Source of the DNA: CAYJLW01 sp964370965
Lineage (GTDB): Bacteria; Actinomycetota; Acidimicrobiia; UBA2766
Assembly: GCA_964370965.1 (NCBI GenBank)
Contig: CAYJLW010000005.1
Coordinates: 43,580 to 107,579, forward strand
Direction: 5' to 3'
Length of the DNA: 64,000 nucleotides
Shown here: piece after piece, positions 37,808 to 49,800 of the stretch
How positions within the stretch are numbered: position 1 is the stretch's first letter
Layout of the letters: every line of letters starts with the position of its first letter
Made by a program: the position numbers and the translations under genes
Notes under the pieces: model-generated
Databases searched by the model: none
The model's input: only the letters and a program-made list of their open reading frames with translations
What the model was told of the DNA's origin: nothing

Positions 37808-40800
37808 CTAGGAGTAGGAGTTCCAACTCGTCTGCATCCAGGCCGACGCATAGCCCCGATTGTCCCAGGCCCGCACACTGCACACCTTGCCCCCACCTGC
37901 CGGGAACCCCTGCATGAACCACATCTCCGTGCCCGTGGTCGTCCCGCCCCGGCCATCCGAGCAGGACACCTCGAAATACGACAAGCCCGCCCCGTCGTAG
38001 AACGTGGGCTGCGTCCACCAAATGTGCATCGGCAGGCCAGCGATGAAACAGACGAGGCCAAGGAACCCGCCACAGACTCCCATCCGGTCGACGGCAAAGG
38101 CGCTCGGCCCCAGGTGGTCGTAGGAGTTCCAGCTCGTCTGCATCCACCCCGAGGCGTGCCCCATGGTGTCCCAGGCGCGCACGTTGCAGACCTTCCCGCC
38201 ACCCGTGGGGAAGCCGCCGAAGGAGTAGCTGTTGCCCGTCGTGGAGCCGCCCCGGCCGTCGGAGCAGGAGAGCTCGTAGTACCAGAGGCCCGCCCCGTCG
38301 TAGAAGGTGGGCGTGCTCCAAGAGATCGTGAGCGGCATGTCGGCGATGAAGCAGAGCCAGCCGTCCCGGCAGGTCCCACTCGGGGAGACCCCGAACGCGC
38401 TCGGTCCGATGTGGGGGAACATGTGCCAGCTCAGCAGGATGTTCCACGGCGAAGCCGTCCCGAAGTTGTCGAACGACCTCACCTGGCAGTACCGATCACC
38501 CTCGGGCAGCGACACCCAGATGTCCCGCGCCGTGGTGGTACCGCCCTGGCCGTCGTTGCACCACCACTCGTAGTAGGAGACGGCGGCCCCGTCGTAGGGG
38601 GTCGAGGCGTCCCACCAGACGTGCACCGGAGCGGTGGCGATGTAGCAGGTGAAGATGTCCCGGCAGTACCCGGACTTGTCCACCCAGAACGTCGAGGGCG
38701 CCCGGTGCGGGATCACGGTGAAGCCCCCGAAGAGCTCGCTGGGGGCGGCGGACCAGTCGCCGAAGTCGTCCTTCGCCCAGACCTTCAAGGCGTAGAGCTC
38801 GAGGGGAGCGCTCTCGGGGAGGTGCCCGAAGTTCCAGCTCGACGAGGCGGTCTCACCGCTCGAGGCGAAAAGGGTCTGCTGGAAGAGGTACTCCGTGTAG
38901 AGCTCGAAGCGGTACGCCACCACGGAGCCGTCGGAATCGGTGGCGTAGGGCGCCCCGATGACGGCGTCCTCCACAGTCGTGACGGGCAGGTCCTGGATCG
39001 TCAGGGGCCCGGCGACAGGTCGCTCGTTGGGGTACACGTAGACACCCACGTCGAGAACGGTCGTCGCCCAGGCGCTCACGTCCCCGAAGGCGTCCTGCAC
39101 GCGGACCTTGGCGTGGTACCAGATACCGCCCGCCAGGCGGCCGCAGTTGTAGGCCGACTCGGCGATCCAGCCGGTGACGTTGCCGTTGCCGCAGTCGAAC
39201 TGGTAGCCGGTGATCGCGTCGCCGCTGTCCCAGGCGTTGGCGCCGTCGCCGTAGAGCCACATGTCGGTGTTCCAGCGCACCGTGCCCGGCTCCACGCGCA
39301 GGGCGACCGAGGGCGCGGTGGTGTCCCACACGCGGAAGCCGCCGAAGGGATAGAACTCGTCGGACGACCACGTCCCGAAGTCGTCCCGGACGTTCACGAC
39401 CGCGTTGTAGACACCCGGGGAGAGCTGCCCGAAGTTCACCGTGTCCGAGGTGGTGTACACCTCCTGGTGAGTGACGGTGCGGTCCGAGCTCGTGAGCCGG
39501 AACCGGTACTCCTCGACCGTGCCGTCGTCGTCGGCGGCGTTCGGCGCCCGGATCACGACGTCGTCCACCCTGATGAGGGCGCCGAGGAACCCCCGCCCGG
39601 TGGGCACGTCCATGAAGCCGACGACGGGCGGCGAGTTCGCGAAGATGATCATGGGGATGATCGGTGTCTCCGCCGACCAGACGCCGAGCTTGTCGCGCAC
39701 CCGGACCCGCACCTCGGCCCAGGGACCGGCGAAGACGTCGGTCACGGGGAAGCGGCCGCACTCGTACCAGGGGCTCGTGGTGTAGTGGGGGACGAAGCCG
39801 TCGTTGGAGCAGCGGAACTCCCACTCGGCGACGCCGCCGGCGGGGTCGGGGTCGCCGTCGGGGTCGGCGGCGCCGGGCGCCCCTACGGAGATGCGCACGC
39901 TCTCGGTGTAGGTGATCCGGAACGGCGACACACTCAGGAGCCCGGTGCCGGGCGCCTCGTTGTCGAAGACGTCGACGGGGAACTCGTGTCGTACGAACGC
40001 GCCCCAGCGGTCGTACGCCCAGACCTGCATGCGGTAGGAGGTCCTGTCGTGGTAGGTGCAAGCGAACTCGGGGTTGGCGCCCAACTCGAGGTGGGTGCCG
40101 TTGCCGCAGTCGACGGCGTAGGTCATGGGGTCGCCGTCGGGGTCGGAGGCCTCGACCTGCCAGCGCACGGGCACGTCGGGCCACGCCCGGTACACCCAGG
40201 GCCGCGGGCCCTCGATCTTGGTGAGGTCGTACATGAGCGGACTCTGGTTCGGGACGACCTGCACGCGTTTGAACGACGTGTGGATCCCGATACCGCTGGT
40301 CATCTTGAGCAGGACGGCGTCGAAGTCCTTGAAGGGGCTCTCGTCGGTGACGACCGTGACGGACGTGGAGTACTTGCCCGCCACCGGATACCGGCAGTCG
40401 TACCAGTTCTCGGTGCGGACCTGGACGTCGTAGGCGTCGAAGGGGTCGCCCTTGCCGCAGTTGAAGACGTACTTCACGATCTGGTGGCCCCCGGCGCCGG
40501 GCGAGGAGCGGGCGGCGTCGAGGTGCAGGGGCCCGCCGGCGCCCTGGGGGAGCGGCGTGGCGTCGACTGCCGCGCGCGGGCCCCCGGCGCTGCCGCCCGC
40601 GCTGGATCCGTCGCAGTTGCGTGTCGAGACGGGCAGGTTCCAGGATCCGAACTCGATCTCCCAGTGTCCCTCGAAGACCACGAGGCGGATGTCGATGTAG
40701 CCGCTCAGGGACGCCGTCAGGGAGACCGAGGCGTTCACGAGACAGGCGAGGTCGTCCTCGGCGCCGAGGGCCACGATCTCGTCCACGTAGATCTTGCCGT

Positions 40801-43800
40801 CGTCGTTGGGATCGTTGAAGCGCACCGTGACGGCGACCTTGAGGCGTCCGATGAGGCCGAGCTCCACGTCGACGAAGAACGTGTTGAGGGCGGCGGCGAG
40901 AGTGGCGTCCACCTGGGCCGTGAAGACGAGGTTGTCGATCTTGTTGCCCTGAGTGTCCTTGGTGCCGAGGTAGAGGCCGTCGAGGAGCTTCTCGGCGTGG
41001 AACGTGCCCTGCTCGGCGAGGGCGCCCCGGATGCCCCTGGTGTCGTAGCCCACGATCACGCGGCCCTCGATGCCCACCGTGAGGTCGATGCCGATCGAGA
41101 GGTCGAGGGAGAGGACCTCGGGGATGCCCCAGAGGGGGATGTTCAGGTCGAGGAGGTTCATCTTGTCCGGGTGGAAGGCGAGCTTGCCGGTGTCGAACTC
41201 CACGAGGGAAGCGTCCGTGCCGAAGAGCACCTTCACGAGCGACATGGGGTTGTCGAGCCAGGGGAGCCGGAAGTACTCCGTGAAGGCCCGCGCCCCGCCG
41301 CTGCCGCCCGCGATCTCGTCCTCGAGGGCGTCGGCGGGCCGCCCCGGGGCCGTCGTCACCATGTTCGCGAACGCCGGGCTGGCGGCGTCGACGGGGGCGG
41401 AGGCGCTGTATGCGGCGCCGCCGTCGATGTCGAAGCGGGGGGTGAGCTGGAGGCGGAGGTTCCCCTGCATCGCCGCGATGGCGTCGAGGAAGCCGCGGAC
41501 GTCGTTGAGGGTGCGCACGAGCCCCATCCGGCACTGCGGGAGGATCTCCCCGCCGGGTGTGCCCCCGGCGATGAGGTGGCAGGTCTGCTCGACGACGTCG
41601 ATCACCCTCGTGCCGTTCAGGCCGAGATCCCACATGTCGTTGAGCTCGGTGACGACGGGCATGTCCGTGTAGAGGAAGTCCAGGGCGTCGTTCACGGGCG
41701 GGAGGTAGATGTAGCGGCGTACGTCCTCGGCCATGGGCTTGAGCATCTTCGTGAGCACAGAGCCGAAGTCCAGGCCCACGTCCTCGAACGCGAGGGTGTC
41801 CGGGTCCGCCCCGTCGCCCGCGTCGGAGTTGAACCCGGCCGTGACGTCGTCGTACTTGAACAGGAACCGCCCGTCGAGGGACGGGAACCCGGTGTCCACA
41901 CCGGCGCCGCCGTCACCGCCCACGGCGACGTCGAGGTTCATCTCGGCGTCGACGCGCAGCGACGGGTCCATGTCCACGAGGGCGGTGAGGGCGTCGCCGT
42001 TGTAGTGCTTGCCGTCGGGGAGGTCGACGAAGAGGCCGGCCTGCACCCGGTTCGGCGAGTCCGGCCCCGGCGCCGGATCGGTGAAGGTGGCGGCGAGGAA
42101 TCCGAGGGTGAGCTTCATGTCGCTGGGCGGGCGGGCCGTGATCCCGAAGGTCATCTCGTCCTGGCCGGGGAGCCCCTCGATGTAGAACCCCTGCAGCCAG
42201 TCGACGCCGAAGGAGAGGTCGACGCTCCAGCCCAGCGCCACGGACGCCGGAGAGCTGTCGCTGCGGGACTGGATGGACAGGCCCGGGATGCCGAGGTCCA
42301 CCGGGGTGTACACGCTGGTGCCGCCGCCGAGGCGGAGCCGGAGGTTCACGTCGGCGACGTTCGCCAGCGGGTCGGCGTCCGTGCAGGGCATGGCGTCCTT
42401 GCAGGCCACGATCACCTCGACGTCGGCGGGGGTGACCTGTGAGTCTCCAGTGCGGTCCTGGAGGATCCCGATGCCCGTGGGTGCGAAGCCCACGGTCTGG
42501 AGGAGGACGGCGACGGCGGGCCCGCACGCGGTCACGTAGTCGCCCACGAAGCCGGCCGGCCCCAGGACGTCGGTGAGGATCTCGGGTATGCAGGTGCGCA
42601 GGGCGCCGATGTCGGCGAGCTCGCGGATGGCGTCCCGGGCGAGGCGGAGCTGTCCGAGGCCGTTGCGGACGTCGGTCACGAACGCGTACACGTCGCCGTA
42701 GCTGGAGCCCACCAGCGGGAGGCGGTCCTCGGAGGCGTGGGCGGCGAGCTCGTTCTGGAGGCGCTCGAAGACGAAGTCGAGGATGTCGAAGAAGTCCAGG
42801 TTCAAGAAGGCGTTGCCGAGGTTCGTGAGGAGCTCGTCGGAGACGTCGAGATCGAGGTTCGGGTGGCTGTCCGGGACCGGGTCGGCGGGCGCCCCGTTCT
42901 CGATGAGCGCCTTCGTGTCCCAGATCCGGAACACCGCCGAGCCCGCCGCCTCCGGCGCCCCGCCGCTGCCCTGGGTGTACACCGGCAGGTGGGCGCACAC
43001 GTCGCCCGTGGGCAGGAGGTCCAGGTCCGGGGCCGTGCCGCAGTCGAACTTCTCTGCCGCCGCCAGCGTGTCCACGCCCAGGTCGACGCCCGTGAGGGCG
43101 GAGAGCGGGACGTACTGCTCGGTCGCCCCGGGGTCGATGTTGGGCGCGAGGGAGACGCCGAAGCGGCCCCGGATCTTCACCGGGTCCGAGGGCGTCCCGG
43201 CCAGGACGGCGAGGGGGCCGAGGCGGGCGCGGAAGTTCGTGTCCGCGGCGAGGCGGAGCTCGGCACCGACCCGGGAGTCCCGGTCGACGAGCAGGGACAC
43301 GCCGGACTCGTCGCCGCCCTCGGGGGGCAGGACGACCCGGAAGCCGGTCTCGAAGGCCGCCCGGTAGTCCACCGACGCGTCCAGGGAGCCGTCGACCTCC
43401 ACGAGGTTGGGCTGGCCCGGGTTCGCGGGCAGCGAGAGGCTGGTGGCGAGGTCGGGTCCCGCCGCCGCCCAGGACGTCCCGCAGGCGCGCGGGTCGGCGC
43501 CTGGGAGGCCGAAGTAGTAGGGACTGCAGATCCCCGCCTTCACCCGGAAGCCGATCTCGCCCGGCGTGGAGAAGTCGATCTGGAGGAGGTCCCCGATGTT
43601 GACGCCCTGGAACCCGGCCCCCAGCACGGAGCCGAGCGCCTCGTAGATGTCCTTGATCGTGGGCAGCGCCCCGAAGGACGGGAAGTCGCTCGCCATCTCG
43701 GTGCCGGCGTCGTCGGTGACGGCGGTGTCCACGGCGAAGGCGGCGGGGTCGTCGACCTCGAAGGAGAACGACCCCGACGGGTCGGGGCCGGCCGTGGTCG

Positions 43801-46800
43801 GGTCGGTGGCGCCGGTGAGGTCGTGGCCCCCCGTGACGTTCCAGCGCACGGCGGCGGCGCCTCCGGCCGTCTTGGCTCGGCAGTAGAGCCGCTGGCCGGC
43901 CTTCACGTACGGGATCCGCGCCGTGCCCGTGAAGCTGATCGCCGCGGGGCTCGTGGCGCAGCGGGCGGTGCCGGGATTGCGCCCGGGGCGCTCCAGCAGC
44001 GAGAGGCGGGCCTCGATGCGGTCGACGAAGCCGAGCACTTCCTTGGGCTTCACGTTCAGCACCTTGAGGCCCTGGTTCAGGATGTCGTTCGGGTCGTCGC
44101 TGTTCAGACGCGAGGACCACTTCCGCAGCAGCTCCCGGAGCTTGGCCACGATGATCGCCTTCAGGTTCACGCCCCCCGCCGTGAAGCGCGCCAACCGCTC
44201 CCGGAACTCCGGCGACGGCCCCGCCGTGAACCCGGCGAAGTCCGGCACGCACGAGTTCGCCTGGAACAGCGACCCGCCCGGGTCCGCGGGCCAGTGCATC
44301 TCGAGGTCGCCGCTCAGCGTGCTCAGGTCGCCCAAGAGGTCGCCCAGGCCCGAGAGGGAGGCCTGGGCCTCGAGGCCGCCGTCGAGGCGGAGGTTGCAGG
44401 ACGCCTGGAGAAAGTCGCCGGGGCGCCGGAGGAAGTCCGAGATGAGGATGGCGTCGGGGACGGCCTGGCCGCCCACAGTGAGGGGATTCGACTGGTACCC
44501 GGCGTCGTCGTTCACGGCCACGGAGACCGCCGGCGTGTCCGGGTTCGCGCGCCCGAGACTGAACGCCCTGTTCGCCCCCTGGTTGCCCCTGAGGTCTACG
44601 CCGAGGATCCCGAGGCGCCCGGTGGCCTGCACGGTCGCCTCAGCGCTGAGGTCCGCGACGGAGAACTCGCCGCCGGGCGCGCCCACCTTCAGGAAGAAGT
44701 GGTCGGTGATCGAGTCCCCTCCCCCGGCCTGGGCGAGGGCCTCGTACCCGCCGGACGCGGGGTTCCAGCGCGACACCTGGTCGCCGCCGGCGAGGATGAC
44801 CCCGAGGCCGATCTCGAGGTCGGTGCGCCCGATCGACGCCGAGAGGCTGCTCCCGGCGTCGGCGTCGAAGCCCTCCACGCCGAGGCGGCTGCGGAGCTCC
44901 TCGCCCAAGGCGATCTCCGCCGACGTCGACAGCGGGCCGCCGCCGAGGGCGAAGTCGATCGTGAGGGTGTGGAGGTTCCCGTCGTAGTGCACCACGTCCG
45001 TGTCGGCGTTCCCCGTGATCAGGGTGCTCACCCGCATGGCGAGGTCGTCGAGGCTCGTCACCCGCGGGATCGCCGTCTTCGTGCCCCCCGTGGGCCCGTC
45101 GGTGAAGTTGAAGCGCAGGTTCGGGAAGCGGAACTCCGCCGGGTCGAGCACCCGGAAGACGATGCTCTCCGTCGGCTTGGCCCCCACCGTGCCCGCCGGG
45201 AACGGCGCTGGTGTCACGAGCTCCAGGCCGGACTGGGCGACGCCGTCGACGGTCATTCCCGCGGCGTTGCCGGTGGGCGTGATCACCTGGCAGTAGATCA
45301 GGGGGTCCTCGCCCTCGTCGAAGTGGGCCCAGCCACCTGACGGGGGGGTCGTGTCGTTCTGACCGCACTGCACCCGGGCGGTGACCAACATGTCCGCCCA
45401 GGACCGCACCGGAGCCCAGATGGCGTCGAGCGCGTCGCCCAGGTTCACTTCCGTGAACGGAATCGTGAAGCTCCCCGTGGTCGCCGTCTTCGACAGGGAC
45501 TCCAGGTAGCGCAGGATCCCCACGATGATGGCGGTGACGTCGATCTTGGCGAGGTCGAGTCCACCCAGGGGGCCGAGGTCGTAGTAGAGGAAGTCCGTCA
45601 GGTTCGGCATCCCGTGACCGAGCTGGGAGAAGTCCGGCACCCGCACACCCACCCAGCCGTCGGGGCTGCCGTCGACGAGCGGAGTGTCGAGCTCGATGCG
45701 GGCGTCGAAGTCGTCGCCCGCGTTGCCGGGTGACTTCACGAAGTCGACGGAGACGAGGTCCGTGAAGGAGGCGCCGGCGAGCTCCTCAGGCGTGATGAGG
45801 CCGTCGCCGCCGGGGCCCTGCGGGTCGTGCAGGCCGACCACGATGTTGGCGTCGATGCGGCCACGTCCGGCCACGTCGAGGTCGAGGAGGCCGAGGACGG
45901 CCCAGCTCGGGCGGAACAGGATCTCCCCGGTGGCCGCCGGGTCCTGCGCGTCCGGGGTGTAGAAGCGGAGGCCGATCGAGGTGTTCTCACCCAGGGTCAC
46001 GAGCGGGGGGCCGGGCGGCTCCTGGTTCATGGGCGCGAGGTCGAGACGCAGGTCGAGCGCCGCGCGACCCTCGAGGGCGAAACCGCCCGCGACCGAGAAA
46101 CCAATGCCGTCCTTCTCCAGCGAGAGGTCCTTCGTGAGGCGCCGCCGGAAGGCAACCTCGACCTGCACGGCGGCGGACACCGGGTTGCCTTCCGGGTCCA
46201 TGACCAGGGAGACGACCGGGACGTCGGAGTCGTCCCCGGGTAGGGCGCCGCTGATGTCCAGGCCGATCCCCGAAGGGGTGGTGAAGTCGAGGCCGTCGAG
46301 GAACGTCCCGATCGGGTTCTCGGCGCCGCCCGTGCAGACCGCCGGGAACAGGATCGCCGCCTGGGCCCGTATCCGCCCGGCGAGGCCGGTGGCGACCTCC
46401 TGGAACGCGAGGCCGTCGGGGCCCAGCGGGTCGACGTTGACAAGGGGCTGCAGCGAGACCCCGGCGCCTGCCGCGGACCCCAGGCGGGCGGACGCGTCGA
46501 TCTCGTCGGCGATCCCCTCCACGATCCCCTGGGCGAAGCCGCAGATGAGGCGGCCGCCGTCGACGAACACGTTCACGTGGTCGAGGATCGTGGCCCAGTC
46601 CAGGGTGGAGAGATCCTCGACGTCGATCGTGAGGCCGGCGGCGTGACCGTCGGGCTGCACCGCTCCGATGTCCGCGTAGAGGGCGATGTCGAGGTCCTTG
46701 CCCACCGCGTCACGGAAGCCCACGTCCACGAGCTCGCCGATCGGCAGGCCGGACGTCCAGTCCCGCAAGCCGATGCGCCCGTCCCCGTCGGGGTCCTTCA

Positions 46801-49800
46801 GGCCGACCGCGAAGTTCACGTCCACCTTGGCGTGACCGCTCAGGATCACCTCGATGAGGCGGAACAACGCCGCCCGCTGCTCCACGGGGACCTCGGTGGC
46901 GAGGTCCGGGTTCAGCGGATCCATCGTGTAGAGGCGGAGATGGAAGCCGGTGGAGGGATGCAGTGAGAAGGCGTCGATCTCCTGGCCCGGGGTGAGGAGC
47001 TTGGACACGTCCAGGTCCGCGCCCAGCGCCGCCCCGAACTCGAGGGTGAGCGGCGCCGTGGTCTCGCCGGGCACGTCGGCCTTCGCCATCGCCACGGGCG
47101 CCGCGATCGTGCGCCGCACCTTGATCTCCAGACCCACGCTCACCGAGAACTGCGTGGGATCGAGCGTGGGCTCCAGCACCGGACGGTCGCCGTCGCCCGG
47201 GTCCGGGCCGCTGAGGCGCACGGAGGTGGGCCCGAGGTCGAAGTCGATGCCGTCGAGGAGCGCCTCGAAGTCGTCGAAGGGGTTCGAGTAGGTGCAGCGG
47301 CCCTTGGGGATCGCGAAGGTCACGGCGGCGGCGGCCAGGCGGTCGCGCAGCGTCCCCAGGGTGCCGTCGACGTCGAGGCCGTCGGCGCCCAACGGGTCGA
47401 TGCCGAGCAGCGGCGGCGGGTTCATCCCCGCGGCGCTGAGGCGGCGGAACTCGTCGATCTGGGCCACGAGGTCGTCCAGGAACCCCTTCAGGATGCGCCG
47501 CACCGGCAGGCGGGGCGGCAGGAGCACGACGTCGCCCACGTCCACGTTGCCGGCGAAGGACCACCCGTTCATGGAGAGTTCGACCCGGTCGGGCTGGAAC
47601 AGCGGGATGCCGAAGAGGCGGGCGTCGTCGACGCGCCAGGTCATCGGCCCGAGTGCGAAGCCGCCGGGGCGCGTGCGGATGGCGAACGCCTGGCCCTCGT
47701 AGCCGTTGTCGCCCCAGGGGCGCAGACCGGTGTCGGTGGTGACGACGAGGGCGCCCAGGGTGGTCGACGTCGCCGGGTCCGAGTACTGGATGAGCCCCAG
47801 ATAGATCCCGCCCAGGAAGAAGGGCACGCGGCCCATGAGGACCGTGACCTGTTTCGAGAGCCCGTCGGAGGCCTGTGACCAGCCGAGGCCCCCGATGACC
47901 TGCACCGGGGTGCACTCGTTGAAGAGGTCCACGACCTGGATCCGGGGCCCCTTGGCCCGGGAGGTGCTCCCGTCGGCGTAGGCCACCTCGAGCGCCGGCA
48001 TCCACAGGCTCACGGTCGTGTACGTGAAGACGGCCTGGGGTGTCGAGGTGGTCTCGTCGATGCTCCCGTTGCCGTCGTAGTCCCAGCGGTACTCCACGAT
48101 CGGCCCCGGCGACGCCGAGGCGTCGAAGTGCACCTCGAGGGGCGCCATGCCCACGGTCTTGTCGACGGTGAAGGCCGCCGAGCTCACGGTCACGGAGGTC
48201 GAGGCGGTGGCCGTGGCGCCGGCGTCGTCCGTGACCGTCAGGGACGCCGTGTGGGTGCCGCCGGCCGTGTAGGTGTGCGTGGTCGTGGGGGCCGACGAAT
48301 GCACGACCGGGGTGCCGTCGCCGAAGTCCCAGGACCATTTCACCAGCCGACCCTCGGGATCGACCGGATCACCCGATCCGGCGCTGTCGAGGGTCACGGC
48401 GAGGGGCGCCGCGCCCTCCGTCGGGGACGCCGCCACGGCCGCCACCGGCGCGTCGTTCACCGGTGTCACCGTCACCGTCACGACGGCCTCGCCGCAGGAG
48501 CCGAAGACGAAGTCGCAGGCCTTGTACGTGAAGGAGTCCGGACCGTGGTAGTCCGGCGCCGGCGTGTAGTCCACCGTCCCCGTACCCGGGTTCACGACCG
48601 CGTCCCCGTGCGCCGCGGGCGTCGTCACCTCCAGCGTCCAAGCCGGGATGAGCTCGCCGTCGTCGTTGGCGAGGACGTCCACCGACGTCGTCGTGTCCTC
48701 GGCCAGGGTGGCCGAGTCGGCGGCGAAGCCCACCGCCCGCAGCGTCGTCGAATACGACGCCTGCGCCCCTTCCCCGTCGGTCACCGTGAGGGTCACCGTC
48801 CACCATCCCGCCTGGGTGTAGGTGTGCGTCGCCGTCTCCCCGGTGGCAGTCCCGCCGTCGCCGAAGTCCCACTCGTGCGAGGCGATCGGGCCCTCGACGT
48901 CGCTGGAGAGCGTCGCGACCCCGGTCTCACAGGGCACCACACCCCCGTTGGTCGTGCTCGCCACGAACAAGGCCACCGGCGCGTCGTTCACGGGCGTCAC
49001 CGTCACCGTCACGGGCGCCGACATGCAGAGGCCTTGGGTGTCACACACCGTGTAGGTGAACGAGTCGGTCCCGTGCCAGTTCTCCCTCGGGACGTAGGTG
49101 AGGGCGCCGTTGAGCGGGTCGAGAGAGATCCCGCCGTTCCCCGGCCCGTCGGCCCAGGTGACAGAGGCCGGGACCAGGTTCGCGTCGAGGTCGTTGGCGA
49201 GGACGTCGATCACGACCTGGCCGTCCTCGGGCACCGTCGCCTCGTCCGCCACGGCACCCACGACGAGCACAGGCTGGGACGCCAAGGCCGTGGCGCCGAG
49301 GTCGTCGGTCACGGTGAGGGCCACCGGGTACAGCCCGGGGGTGTCGAACGTGTGGGCAGCGGCGGCGCCGGCGCCTGTCGTGCCGTCACCGAAGTCCCAC
49401 GCCCAGGACACGACCGACCCGTCGACGTCGGCGGACGCCGACCCGTCGAAGCCCACGCCGAGGGGCGCCACACCCGCCGACGCGTCCGTCGTGAACGACG
49501 CCACCGGCGGGTCGTTCACCGGGGTGACGTCGACGTGGAGCGCGCCGCCGGCGCAGTTCCCGGCCGGGTCGCAGACGCTGTAGGTGAGGTCGTCGGGACC
49601 CGAGTAGTCCTCCGGCGGCGTGTAGAGGATCTCAAAGGTGGCCGGGTCCACGGCGGCGGCGCCCACACCTGGTCCCCCCGTGATCGTGAGGGTGCTGGGC
49701 ACCACCGGGTCGCCGTTCGGGTCGGAGTCGTTCGCGAGCACCGGGACCGACACGGTCGTGTCCTCCGGCGTCGCGGCCGTGTCGTCCGCGGGTGTGGGCG

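Noticed and set aside
37553..42442. 1629-residue plus-strand open frame opposite the giant gene
   Set aside because: It is rich in R/H/V/E as expected for the complement of a high-GC gene, has no recognisable domain, and lies opposite a frame with signal peptide, PKD and repeat structure.
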